Positions 23,098 through 30,080 of a DNA stretch of 30,080 nucleotides are shown here, one piece after another (within the stretch, counting starts at the first letter, position 1; the number at the start of each line of letters is the position of its first letter). The notes beneath the pieces are model-generated. The model did no database searches. It had not been told where the DNA came from and saw only the letters and a list, made by a program, of their open reading frames with translations. The DNA comes from JBBKXJ01 sp037969395 (GTDB lineage: Bacteria; Pseudomonadota; Gammaproteobacteria; Pseudomonadales; JAUIET01). The translations under genes and the position numbers were made by a program. Location: NCBI GenBank assembly GCA_037969395.1, contig JBBKXJ010000314.1, forward strand, positions 1 through 30,080, in the 5' to 3' direction.

Positions 23098-23619
23098 TTA
23101 TTTTTGATTGTCGGTATCGCTGAACAGTCCGACGCGCAAATCCTGCGCAAGATAAATGGGCTCGTTATCAACCCGTACTTCGCCGTCGGCAATGCCCATG
23201 ACAAGTTTACGCTCGATCACGCGTTTCAAGTTTAGATGATAAGTTACTTTTGTGGCGGTCGGCAGAACCTGGCCGGAAAATTTGATTTCACCGGCTCCAA
23301 GCGCACGACCGCGGCCGGGGTTGCCGCGCCAGCCGAGATAAAAGCCTACCAACTGCCACATGGCGTCAAGCCCCAGACAGCCGGGCATTACCGGGTCGCC
23401 TGGAAAATGGCACTGAAAAAACCACAGGTCGGGGTTGATGTCCAGCTCGGCAGTTAAATGTCCCTTACCGTAGCTGCCTCCGGTTTCAGACACTTCCGTG
23501 ATGCGGTCCAGCATCAGCATATTGTCGACCGGTAGTTGTGCATTCCCTGGTCCGAATAACTTACCATTACCACAATCGATAAGATCAGATTTAGAAAATG
23601 CAGTCTGTTCAAGTGCCAT
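23098..23619 (-). CDS. fabA: 3-hydroxydecanoyl-[acyl-carrier-protein] dehydratase/isomerase
   Basis: FabA dehydrates 3-hydroxydecanoyl-ACP and isomerises the trans-2 to the cis-3 product, the branch point for unsaturated fatty acids without oxygen. The 173 residues include the catalytic His71 and Asp85 (E. coli 70/84) in QCHFPGDPVMPGCLGLDAMW (69-88), and GAGEIKFSGQV further on. It heads the fabA-fabB operon. The ribosome site is weak. The 246-base divergent spacer to manC would hold its control; a TACAAT -10-like element (23673-23678, minus) has no convincing -35. Confidence 0.97.
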   Translation of the reverse strand: MALEQTAFSKSDLIDCGNGKLFGPGNAQLPVDNMLMLDRITEVSETGGSYGKGHLTAELDINPDLWFFQCHFPGDPVMPGCLGLDAMWQLVGFYLGWRGNPGRGRALGAGEIKFSGQVLPTATKVTYHLNLKRVIERKLVMGIADGEVRVDNEPIYLAQDLRVGLFSDTDNQK

Positions 23620-23694
23620 ATGCAGTTTACCAGCGATTATTTTTAAGCGCCTAGTCCTTGTTAAAGTCGAGAATTGTACACGAATCAGATATTA

Positions 23695-23705
23695 CATGCT
23701 GCATG
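23695..23705. promoter_or_regulatory. Palindrome in the fabA-manC divergent region
   Basis: CATGC-T-GCATG is a perfect inverted repeat with a one-base centre, lying just upstream of the TACAAT -10-like element of fabA. Its place suits an operator for fatty-acid regulation, but it does not obviously match the FabR or FadR sites I know, so the assignment is a guess. Confidence 0.25.
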
Positions 23706-23771
23706 CGTCGTTTAAAACACAGTTCTCATGCCAACTTCTGCACAACATCGGGAGTTGAAGCCGCCTAACAA

Positions 23772-23799
23772 TTGACAGCGTGTATTTTTGCTTTAAATT
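23772..23799 (+). promoter_or_regulatory. Candidate promoter of manC-galU-manB
   Basis: TTGACA (23772-23777), 16 bases, TAAATT (23794-23799) lies 66 bases before manC. The -35 is perfect and the -10 moderate (4 of 6). The following leader is strongly A/T-rich. Confidence 0.45.
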
Positions 23800-23865
23800 A
23801 CGCGGCTCAAATTACAGCAACATATTTTTATCAAAGTATATTATATTCACTGACAAGGACGCAAA

Positions 23866-25278
23866 ATGCTGATACCCGTGTTAATGAGCGGCGGCGTTGG
23901 TAGCCGTCTGTGGCCAGTTTCTCGCGCGCTATTTCCAAAACAATTTTTCCCGCTGGTAGATGATGACGCCTCGATGTTGCAGGCAACGTATGCGCGTGGC
24001 CGTCTGGTCAGTGACGCCGAGCCGATTGTAGTCTGTAACGAAACACATCGATTTCTGGTTGCCGAGCAACTGCGTGAAGCCGGTGCCGTTAAGGCCACCA
24101 TTTTGCTGGAACCGATGGGACGCAACACGGCGCCAGCCACCGCCCTGGCCGCTCTCAGTGCAATCCAGCGCGATCCGGGCGCGCAGCTGCTGGTGCTGCC
24201 GGCGGACCACGCCATTGCCGATACACAGGCATTCGCGCAAGCCGTTGAGCGGGGGCAGCGTGATGCGGCGCAGGGTAAACTGGTCACATTCGGCATTAAA
24301 CCCAGCATTGCTGAAACGGGTTACGGTTATATTCAAGCACAGGCAGCGAGCGGCAGCGACAGTCTCGCCATCCAGGCTTTTGTTGAAAAACCGGATGCCA
24401 GCACTGCGCAAGCCTATGTCGACAGTGGCAACTACTATTGGAACAGTGGCATGTTTTTGTTTGGCGCGCAAACCTGGCTTGATGAGCTCGGCCGGTATGC
24501 GCCAGACATCTTATCTCAGGCTCAGAAGGCTTACGCAGCAAGTAGTACTGACCTGGATTTTGTGCGCATCGCCAGCGATGAGTTCGCCGCCTGCCCGGCT
24601 GATTCAATCGACTACGCCGTTATGGAGCATACCGAGCACGGCGTTGTTATCCCATTACAATGCGGCTGGAATGATGTTGGCTCCTGGTCCAGCCTTTGGG
24701 AAATGGGCGAGCAAGACGCTGCGCACAATGTAACCCACGGTGACGTAGTGTTGCACGATGTACACAGCAGCCTGGTGCGCGCCGAATCACGTTTGACCGC
24801 AGTGCTGGGCGTCGACAACGTTGTCGTGATCGAAACCGCCGACGCGGTGCTGGTTGCCGACCGTGATAAAGTGCAGGACATTAAGTCAATCGTTGCGGAG
24901 CTAAAGCGTAAGCAGCGCGATGAGGTGGTTAGCCACAAAAAAGTGTATCGTCCATGGGGCTCTTATGAGTCGCTGGTCAATGCCGGGCGATTTCAGGTGA
25001 AACGCATTATCGTCAATCCGAACCAAACGCTGTCGCTTCAAATGCACCATCATCGTGCTGAGCACTGGATTGTCGTCAGTGGCACGGCTACCGTCACCTG
25101 CGGCGAGAACGAGTTTTTACTCAGCGAGGATCAATCGACATATATCCCGTTGGGTAATAAACACCGCTTGCAGAATTCCGGTGTTATTCCGTTGGAAATC
25201 ATCGAAGTGCAGACCGGCAGTTATCTTGGCGAGGATGATATCGTGCGTTTTGAAGATATATATGGTCGCTCAAGCTAA
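23866..25278 (+). CDS. manC: Mannose-1-phosphate guanylyltransferase / mannose-6-phosphate isomerase (bifunctional type)
   Basis: The enzyme makes GDP-mannose from mannose-1-phosphate and GTP; the bifunctional type II form also interconverts fructose-6-phosphate and mannose-6-phosphate. The 470 residues have the nucleotidyltransferase signature LMSGGVGSRLWPVSR with PKQF (6-26), EPMGRNTAPA (82-91), FVEKP (172-176) and YYWNSGMFLF (190-199). The C-terminal cupin carries the isomerase motif LQMHHHRAEHWIVVSGTA (391-408) with metal-binding Gln, His and Glu. AAGGA is the ribosome site. Together with manB two genes downstream, it completes GDP-mannose synthesis. Confidence 0.95.
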   Translation: MLIPVLMSGGVGSRLWPVSRALFPKQFFPLVDDDASMLQATYARGRLVSDAEPIVVCNETHRFLVAEQLREAGAVKATILLEPMGRNTAPATALAALSAIQRDPGAQLLVLPADHAIADTQAFAQAVERGQRDAAQGKLVTFGIKPSIAETGYGYIQAQAASGSDSLAIQAFVEKPDASTAQAYVDSGNYYWNSGMFLFGAQTWLDELGRYAPDILSQAQKAYAASSTDLDFVRIASDEFAACPADSIDYAVMEHTEHGVVIPLQCGWNDVGSWSSLWEMGEQDAAHNVTHGDVVLHDVHSSLVRAESRLTAVLGVDNVVVIETADAVLVADRDKVQDIKSIVAELKRKQRDEVVSHKKVYRPWGSYESLVNAGRFQVKRIIVNPNQTLSLQMHHHRAEHWIVVSGTATVTCGENEFLLSEDQSTYIPLGNKHRLQNSGVIPLEIIEVQTGSYLGEDDIVRFEDIYGRSS

Positions 25279-25333
25279 AAGTCTGTATTGCACAACTTGC
25301 TATAGCTTTACTCCCTAACATCAGGATGTTCTT

Positions 25334-26173
25334 ATGCTAAGAAAATGTTTGTTTCCAGTCGCTGGCTATGGCACGCGCTTTTTGCCTGCAACCAAGTCGA
25401 TGCCCAAAGAAATGTTACCCATTGTGAACAAGCCCCTGGTGCAATACGGGGTTGAGGAAGCCATCGAAGCGGGAATGACCGATATCGGTTTCGTGACCGG
25501 CCGTGGTAAGCGTGCAATCAATGACCATTTTGATACGAGTTACGAGCTTGAACATCAAATTACTGGCACAAGTAAGGAAAAATACCTTGAGGGCATTCGT
25601 TCGGTATTAGACCGAGCGACGTTTTCATCGACCCGGCAGCGAGAAATGAAGGGGCTCGGACACGCGATATTAACGGGCGAAACGCTAATAGGCAATGAAG
25701 CGTTCGGCGTGATTTTATCGGACGACCTGTGTTTCAACGACGGCCTCGGCGTCATGCATCAAATGGTAAATTTGTATAAGCAATTTCGCTGCAGCATCGT
25801 TGCTATCGAAGAAGTGCCCGCCGACCAGACCGACAAATACGGCGTTATTGAGGGCGAAATGATAAAAGAAGGGCTTTATACTGTGAGCAATATGGTTGAG
25901 AAGCCAGCGCCTGCGGACGCGCCGAGTAATTTGGCAATTATCGGCCGCTATATTCTCACCCCGGATATTTTCGATATTTTGCGCACCATGAAGCCTGGCA
26001 AAAATGGTGAAGTGCAAATTACCGATGCGCTGCTGGTGCAAGCGCAGCAGGGCTGCGTCATGGCCTACAAGTTTGAAGGTAAGCGCTTCGACTGTGGCAG
26101 CGTGCACGGCTTCGTCGACGCCACTTCGTATTGTTACAACAATATCTACTTGCCCAATAACGGAGAAGACTGA
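25334..26173 (+). CDS. galU: UTP-glucose-1-phosphate uridylyltransferase
   Basis: GalU makes UDP-glucose for lipopolysaccharide core, exopolysaccharide and UDP-uronic acids. The 279 residues are the short pseudomonad type rather than the roughly 300 of E. coli. The N-terminal CLFPVAGYGTRFLPATKSMP (5-24), PKEMLPIVNKPL (24-35), KGLGHAILTGE (106-116), the VEKPAP block (188-193) and NLAIIGRYILTPDIF (199-213) are typical. The AGGA ribosome site sits inside a small inverted repeat (25317-25330). The stop precedes the manB TTG by three bases. Confidence 0.97.
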   Translation: MLRKCLFPVAGYGTRFLPATKSMPKEMLPIVNKPLVQYGVEEAIEAGMTDIGFVTGRGKRAINDHFDTSYELEHQITGTSKEKYLEGIRSVLDRATFSSTRQREMKGLGHAILTGETLIGNEAFGVILSDDLCFNDGLGVMHQMVNLYKQFRCSIVAIEEVPADQTDKYGVIEGEMIKEGLYTVSNMVEKPAPADAPSNLAIIGRYILTPDIFDILRTMKPGKNGEVQITDALLVQAQQGCVMAYKFEGKRFDCGSVHGFVDATSYCYNNIYLPNNGED

Positions 26174-26179
26174 CCCTTG
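26162..26179 (+). promoter_or_regulatory. Ribosome binding site for the TTG start of manB
   Basis: GGAGAA (26162-26167), inside the end of galU, lies nine bases before TTG at 26177. The conserved CFKAYDVRG start of phosphomannomutase follows within five residues and no ATG is available before it, so TTG is the most likely start. Confidence 0.75.
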
Positions 26180-27532
26180 CAGTTAAATTGTTTTAAAGCC
26201 TACGATGTGCGCGGTCAGGTTCCCTCCGAGTTAAACGAGGACGTAGCTTACCGAATTGGCCGTGCCTATGCTGAAGTGGTAGAGCCGCGCAGCGTGGTGG
26301 TTGGTTGCGATATCCGGCTTACCAGTCCGGCATTGAAAGCAGCGCTATCGAATGGTTTGCGCGATAGCGGCGTTGATGTAACCGACATCGGCGTGTGTGG
26401 CACCGAGCAAATATATCACGCCACCTTCGCCAGAGGCTTTGACGGCGGGATCGTCGTTACTGCGAGTCACAACCCCAAAGACTACAACGGCATGAAATTC
26501 GTGCGCGAGCAATCCAAACCTATCAGCGGTGACACGGGTTTGTTCGATATTAAGGCATTGGCCGAGGCAAATAACTTCATTGCCGTAGATGCTTCAAACC
26601 AACGCGGTACGCTGCAAACGTTGGATATAGAGGCGGAATATGTCGAACATTTACTGACTTACGTCGACGTCAGTAAGCTACGGCCACTAAAAATAGTGGT
26701 CAATGCGGGCAACGGCGGCGCCGGCCGAGTGATCGATTTACTCGAGCCGCATTTGCCGTTTGAATTTATTAAAATTCAACACGAGCCCGACGGCCATTTC
26801 CCCAACGGCGTGCCTAATCCGCTGCTGGAAGAGAATCGCGCGCCAACTATCGCCGCCATCGAAAAACATCAAGCCGATCTGGGCATTGCCTGGGACGGTG
26901 ATTTCGATCGTTGCTTTTTATTCGACGCGAGGGCTCGCTTTATCGAAGGCTACTATATTGTTGGTATGCTGGCGCAGGCGTTTTTAGCTAAACATGGCGG
27001 CGGCGCGCGCATTGTGCATGATCCGCGCCTTACCTGGAATAGCGTAGATATTGTCGAGTCCAACGGCGGTGTCGCGGTGCAGAGTAAAACCGGCCATGCC
27101 TTCATCAAAGAACGCATGCGCATAGAAGACGCTGTTTACGGCGGCGAGATGAGCGCCCATCATTACTTCAGAGATTTCGCCTACTGCGACAGCGGTATGA
27201 TTCCGTGGCTACTGGTCACTGCATTGATAAGTGAGCACGACTTACCGTTGGCAGATCTGGTTGATGCGCGCATTCACGCTTTTCCGGTCAGCGGTGAAAT
27301 CAATCGCCGCATAGGCGATCCGGCGGCGGTGCTGAAAAGCGTTGAGCAACATTACGCCAAAGAAGCCAAATTGGTAGAACACGTCGATGGTTTGAGCATG
27401 GAGTTCGAGCAGTGGCGCTTCAATCTGCGCATGTCTAATACCGAACCTGTGGTGCGCTTGAACGTCGAGTCACGTGCGGACCGTGCGTTGATGGAGAGTA
27501 AGCGGGATGAATTGTTAGCGATGATGGGTTGA
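26177..27532 (+). CDS. manB: Phosphomannomutase (ManB/CpsG type)
   Basis: The enzyme converts mannose-6-phosphate to mannose-1-phosphate, the substrate of ManC. The 451 residues follow E. coli CpsG closely: CFKAYDVRG (5-13), phosphoserine loop TASHNP with Ser97 (95-100), metal-binding DGDFDR (240-245), sugar-specificity loop GGEMSAHHYFRDF (322-334) and phosphate-binding SNTEPVVRL (420-428). Initiation at TTG, with GGAGAA upstream, gives full homology from residue 4. It ends four bases before the REP-like repeat pair. PMM/PGM enzymes of AlgC type could also use glucose-1-phosphate, but similarity to CpsG favours mannose. Confidence 0.93.
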   Translation: MQLNCFKAYDVRGQVPSELNEDVAYRIGRAYAEVVEPRSVVVGCDIRLTSPALKAALSNGLRDSGVDVTDIGVCGTEQIYHATFARGFDGGIVVTASHNPKDYNGMKFVREQSKPISGDTGLFDIKALAEANNFIAVDASNQRGTLQTLDIEAEYVEHLLTYVDVSKLRPLKIVVNAGNGGAGRVIDLLEPHLPFEFIKIQHEPDGHFPNGVPNPLLEENRAPTIAAIEKHQADLGIAWDGDFDRCFLFDARARFIEGYYIVGMLAQAFLAKHGGGARIVHDPRLTWNSVDIVESNGGVAVQSKTGHAFIKERMRIEDAVYGGEMSAHHYFRDFAYCDSGMIPWLLVTALISEHDLPLADLVDARIHAFPVSGEINRRIGDPAAVLKSVEQHYAKEAKLVEHVDGLSMEFEQWRFNLRMSNTEPVVRLNVESRADRALMESKRDELLAMMG

Positions 27533-27536
27533 TCAA

Positions 27537-27605
27537 AAGTTCGCGACTTAAGTCGCCTCTACAGGTCATGCGCTCTTTAGTGGGAGCGACTTCAGTCGCG
27601 AACTT
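27537..27605. repeat. Inverted pair of REP-like palindromic elements between convergent genes
   Basis: Two 26-base units face each other: 27580-27605 on the + strand (GTGGGAGCGACTTCAGTCGC then GAACTT) and 27537-27562 on the minus strand (GTAGAGGCGACTTAAGTCGC then GAACTT), differing at four positions. Each has a GTGG/GTAG head followed by an internal palindrome GCGACTT-n-AGTCGC, the pattern of repetitive extragenic palindromes. Arms 27537-27556 and 27586-27605 can pair over 20 bases with one mismatch. The pair fills the gap between manB and the convergent epimerase, reaching its stop codon, and may terminate or stabilise both transcripts. Confidence 0.8.
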
Positions 27606-28612
27606 CAGACCTTATAATAACCTCTATACCATTCAACAAAACGCTCAATACCCGTTTCAATAGGCGTGCTGGGCCGATAGCCAACATCCTCAACCAGCGC
27701 ATCTACGTCTGCATAGGTGTGCAATACGTCGCCCGGCTGCAAAGGCAGCAGATTTTTCTCCACAGTTTTACCGAGCGCCGCTTCCAGTAATTCAATATAG
27801 TGCAGCAACTCAATTGGATTGTTGCTACCGATATTGTACAAACGATACGGCGCCAGCGATGTGGCCGGGTCGGGGTGTTCGCCAGACCACTGGGCGTTCG
27901 GAGTTGCCACCGTGTCCAGCGTGCGAATAACCCCTTCGACAATATCATCAATATAGGTAAAGTCACGCCGATGCTGACCGTAATTAAACACGTCCAGCGC
28001 TTCACCCGCCAGTATTTTACGCGCAAAAATAAACGGCGACATATCGGGCCGACCCCACGGGCCATAGACGGTAAAAAACCGCAGCCCGGTGGTGGGCAGG
28101 TTAAACAGATGACTATAAGTGTGCGCCATTAGCTCATTGGCTTTCTTTGTCGCAGCGTACAGACTGACCGGGTGGTCGACATTATTGTGTACTGAAAACG
28201 GCATGCTGGTGTTGGCGCCGTAAACCGAGCTGCTGGACGCATACACCAAATGTTCTAGCCTTGTGTTACGGCAGTTTTCCAGAATGTTCATAAAGCCGTT
28301 AACGTTTGACTGAATATACGCCCCCGGATTTTGCAGCGAATAACGCACGCCGGCCTGGGCGGCGAGATTGATCACCCGCTGCGGCTGTTCGCGTTCAAAT
28401 AATTGCTGCAGTGCAGGCGTGTCTTCCAGACTGAGGCGCACATCAGTGAACTTATCGTGTTGTAGCAGACGCTCCAGCCGGTCTTTCTTTAACTGCACAT
28501 CGTAGTAGTCGTTAATGTTGTCGATGCCGATAACTTCGTCGCCGCGTGCCAGCAATTTCTCTGCTACTGCGGCTCCAATAAAACCAGCCGTACCGGTGAT
28601 TAAAATCTTCAT
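27605..28612 (-). CDS. NAD-dependent nucleotide-sugar epimerase, UDP-glucuronate 4-epimerase-like
   Basis: This is an extended short-chain dehydrogenase of 335 residues. It shows the NAD motif GTAGFIG (7-13), IGIDNINDYYDVQLKKDRL (28-46, a hallmark of the UDP-glucuronate 4-epimerase group), NLAAQAGVRYS (82-92), catalytic Ser in YASSSSVYG (124-132), YAATK with Tyr152 and Lys156, and TVYGPWGRPDMSPF. It would invert C4 of a UDP-uronic acid, for example UDP-GlcA to UDP-GalA. It follows the dehydrogenase by 16 bases in one operon. That enzyme is of the N-acetylhexosamine type, so the true substrate may instead be UDP-GlcNAcA or UDP-GalNAcA. Confidence 0.85.
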   Translation of the reverse strand: MKILITGTAGFIGAAVAEKLLARGDEVIGIDNINDYYDVQLKKDRLERLLQHDKFTDVRLSLEDTPALQQLFEREQPQRVINLAAQAGVRYSLQNPGAYIQSNVNGFMNILENCRNTRLEHLVYASSSSVYGANTSMPFSVHNNVDHPVSLYAATKKANELMAHTYSHLFNLPTTGLRFFTVYGPWGRPDMSPFIFARKILAGEALDVFNYGQHRRDFTYIDDIVEGVIRTLDTVATPNAQWSGEHPDPATSLAPYRLYNIGSNNPIELLHYIELLEAALGKTVEKNLLPLQPGDVLHTYADVDALVEDVGYRPSTPIETGIERFVEWYRGYYKV

Positions 28613-28628
28613 ACAGCGTTAGTATCCT

Positions 28629-29903
28629 TCACAAACGATCATCGACCTCATCTTTGCCCAATACATATTTCACGTCGTACAGTATATGCGGGTCGGCGCC
28701 GAGGCGGCGTATGCCGGCTGCCCCCATCTGTTTGAACTGATCGTGCGCGACACAGAGGATAATTGCGTCGTAATAGTTTTCCTTCGGTTCGTCGATCATG
28801 GAAATATTGTACTGTGCCTCGACCTCCTGTTTGTCTACCCAGGGATCGTAAACATGCACGCGAGCATTGTACGTAGTCAGCGCATTAATAATGCTGGTAA
28901 CACCGCTATTGCGCACATCCGGGCAATTTTCCTTGAAAGCCAGTCCCATCACCAACACGCAGGAGTCAACCACGTGAATACGTTTCTGCGTCATCATTTT
29001 AATCACGCATTCGCTCACATGCTGGCCCATGCCGTCGTTAATGCGTCGGCCCGACAATATAACTTCCGGATGATAGCCCACCTGCTGCGCTTTATGAGTG
29101 AGGTAATACGGGTCAACGCTAATACAGTGACCGCCCACGAGGCCAGGACGAAACGGCAGAAAATTCCACTTGCTGCCGGCTGCTTCGAGCACTTCCAGCG
29201 TGTCGATGTCCAGCAGATTAAAGAGTAGCGATAATTCATTGACCAGGGCAATGTTAACGTCACGCTGAGTATTCTCGATCACCTTAGCGGCCTCTGCCAC
29301 CTTAATGCTACTGGCACGATGCGTACCCACGGTGACAATCGTCTTGTACAAGGCATCGACCCTGTCGGCAATTTCCGGCGTTGATCCCGAGGTGATTTTA
29401 ACGATGTTATTAACGCGATGCTTTTTGTCGCCCGGGTTGATGCGCTCCGGGCTGTAGCCGGCGAAGAAATCTTCGTTAAAGCGCAGTCCCGATACTTCCT
29501 CAATCAGGGGTATGCAGGCCTCCTCGGTACAGCCGGGGTATACGGTAGATTCGAAAATTGCGATATCGCCATTTTTGATCACTCGCCCCAGCAGGCGGCT
29601 GGCGCTTTCGAGGGGTCTTAAGTCTGGTCGCTGGTAAGCATCGATGGGCGTGGGCACAGTGACGATATAGATGTTGCAATCCTGTAGCGCGGTTTCTTCG
29701 CTGGTAAATAGCAAGTGCTCGGCGCGGGCCAAATCGGCAGCATCGACCTCCAGTGTGCTGTCGATGCCGTTTTTTAACTGTTCCACTCGAACTGCGTTAA
29801 TATCGAAACCAACCGTGGTGAAGTGGTGGGCAAATTCGACCGCTAATGGCAGGCCGACATAGCCAAGGCCAATAATGCCTATTTTTGTTGAATCAGCGGA
29901 CAT
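28629..29903 (-). CDS. UDP-N-acetylhexosamine 6-dehydrogenase, TviB/WbpO type
   Basis: The enzyme oxidises C6 of a UDP-sugar to the acid with two NAD. The 424 residues resemble the Vi-antigen protein TviB closely throughout: GIIGLGYVGLPLAVEF (9-24), VTVPTPIDAYQRPDL (81-95), FESTVYPGCTEE (117-128), GYSPERINPGDKKHR (149-163), AEAAKVIENTQRDVNIALVNE (203-223) and the catalytic Cys260 in RPGLVGGHCISVDPYYLTHK (252-271), then FKENCPDVRN and LYDVKYVL near the end. TviB and WbpO act on UDP-GlcNAc or UDP-GalNAc, not UDP-Glc, so that is the likely substrate class. AAAGGAA precedes the ATG. Confidence 0.9.
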   Translation of the reverse strand: MSADSTKIGIIGLGYVGLPLAVEFAHHFTTVGFDINAVRVEQLKNGIDSTLEVDAADLARAEHLLFTSEETALQDCNIYIVTVPTPIDAYQRPDLRPLESASRLLGRVIKNGDIAIFESTVYPGCTEEACIPLIEEVSGLRFNEDFFAGYSPERINPGDKKHRVNNIVKITSGSTPEIADRVDALYKTIVTVGTHRASSIKVAEAAKVIENTQRDVNIALVNELSLLFNLLDIDTLEVLEAAGSKWNFLPFRPGLVGGHCISVDPYYLTHKAQQVGYHPEVILSGRRINDGMGQHVSECVIKMMTQKRIHVVDSCVLVMGLAFKENCPDVRNSGVTSIINALTTYNARVHVYDPWVDKQEVEAQYNISMIDEPKENYYDAIILCVAHDQFKQMGAAGIRRLGADPHILYDVKYVLGKDEVDDRL

Positions 29904-29985
29904 GAAATGTTCCTTTGGCTGAGCCTATTGGTTAAAAAATAAAATGTTTCAAGCTATGGCAAGTTCAAACGAGGTCGCTATTCTT

Positions 29986-30014
29986 ACTATAGTCTACACT
30001 CTGAGTGTTACTAA
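29986..30014 (-). promoter_or_regulatory. Candidate promoter of the dehydrogenase-epimerase operon, with a palindrome in the spacer
   Basis: On the minus strand TATAGT (29986-29991) matches the -10 in 5 of 6 bases; 17 bases upstream is TTAGTA (30009-30014), a poor -35. The spacer contains ACACTC-n-GAGTGT (29996-30008). The weak -35 plus an overlapping palindrome suggests a regulated promoter. The 5' leader would be about 75 bases. Confidence 0.35.
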
Positions 30015-30038
30015 AGTTTACACAAAGGTGTTTAGCTT

Positions 30039-30051
30039 TCAGTTAAACTGA
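30039..30051. repeat. Second 13-bp palindrome upstream of the dehydrogenase operon
   Basis: TCAGTT-A-AACTGA is a perfect 6-1-6 inverted repeat centred 43 bases from the palindrome in the promoter spacer, about four helical turns. It may be a second operator or belong to a neighbour beyond the right edge. The rest of 29904-30080 shows no gene. Confidence 0.3.
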
Positions 30052-30080
30052 GCGCCAATAATCTGACGTTTTAACCGGGG

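Noticed and set aside
1..30080. CRISPR array, insertion sequence, prophage, integron, toxin-antitoxin or defence system
   Set aside because: No regularly spaced direct repeats, transposase or integrase motifs, tRNA-associated junctions or defence-type domains were seen; nearly all of the sequence is accounted for by recognised core genes.

Overview
The window is a chromosomal segment from a gammaproteobacterium with moderate GC content (not counted exactly). The evidence is the gene order tuf - S10 - spc - alpha ribosomal superoperon, the following uvrA / yajR-type MFS / ssb block (an arrangement I recall from Pseudomonas), a fabA-fabB pair, which marks the anaerobic route to unsaturated fatty acids, and a 279-residue GalU of the pseudomonad type. 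The species cannot be named from the sequence. I would guess a free-living, possibly marine relative of the Pseudomonadales/Cellvibrionales group.

Layout. 1-270 is the 3' end of tuf. 405-14150 is the ribosomal protein superoperon, with 27 ribosomal protein genes plus secY and rpoA, all on the + strand. It has a near-consensus promoter in front of rpsJ, a second candidate promoter in the rpmJ-rpsM gap, and a strong intrinsic terminator after rplQ. 14256-17105 (minus) is uvrA, divergent from a YajR-family transporter (17268-18470) that is followed by ssb (18533-18997). 19201-21785 carries a degenerate RmlD-like SDR protein followed closely by moaB and moeA, for molybdenum cofactor synthesis. 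21847-23619 (minus) is the fabA-fabB operon. 23866-27532 is manC - galU - manB, which supplies GDP-mannose and UDP-glucose. 27537-27605 is an inverted pair of REP-like palindromes between convergent genes. 27605-29903 (minus) holds a TviB/WbpO-type UDP-sugar dehydrogenase followed by a UDP-uronate C4-epimerase-like SDR.

How the genes work together. The first half makes the ribosome core, the SecY channel and the RNA polymerase alpha subunit. The last quarter makes nucleotide-sugar precursors (GDP-Man, UDP-Glc and probably a UDP-uronic or UDP-N-acetylhexosaminuronic acid pair), as expected next to an acidic surface-polysaccharide locus that may continue beyond the right edge.

I saw no mobile element, phage, CRISPR array, defence system or obvious new system. 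The most interesting points are small: a short S10 leader combined with a structured 103-nt rpsJ-rplC gap, the catalytically degenerate SDR next to moaB/moeA, the REP-like doublet, the mixed dehydrogenase/epimerase pair, and two 13-bp palindromes upstream of the dehydrogenase.
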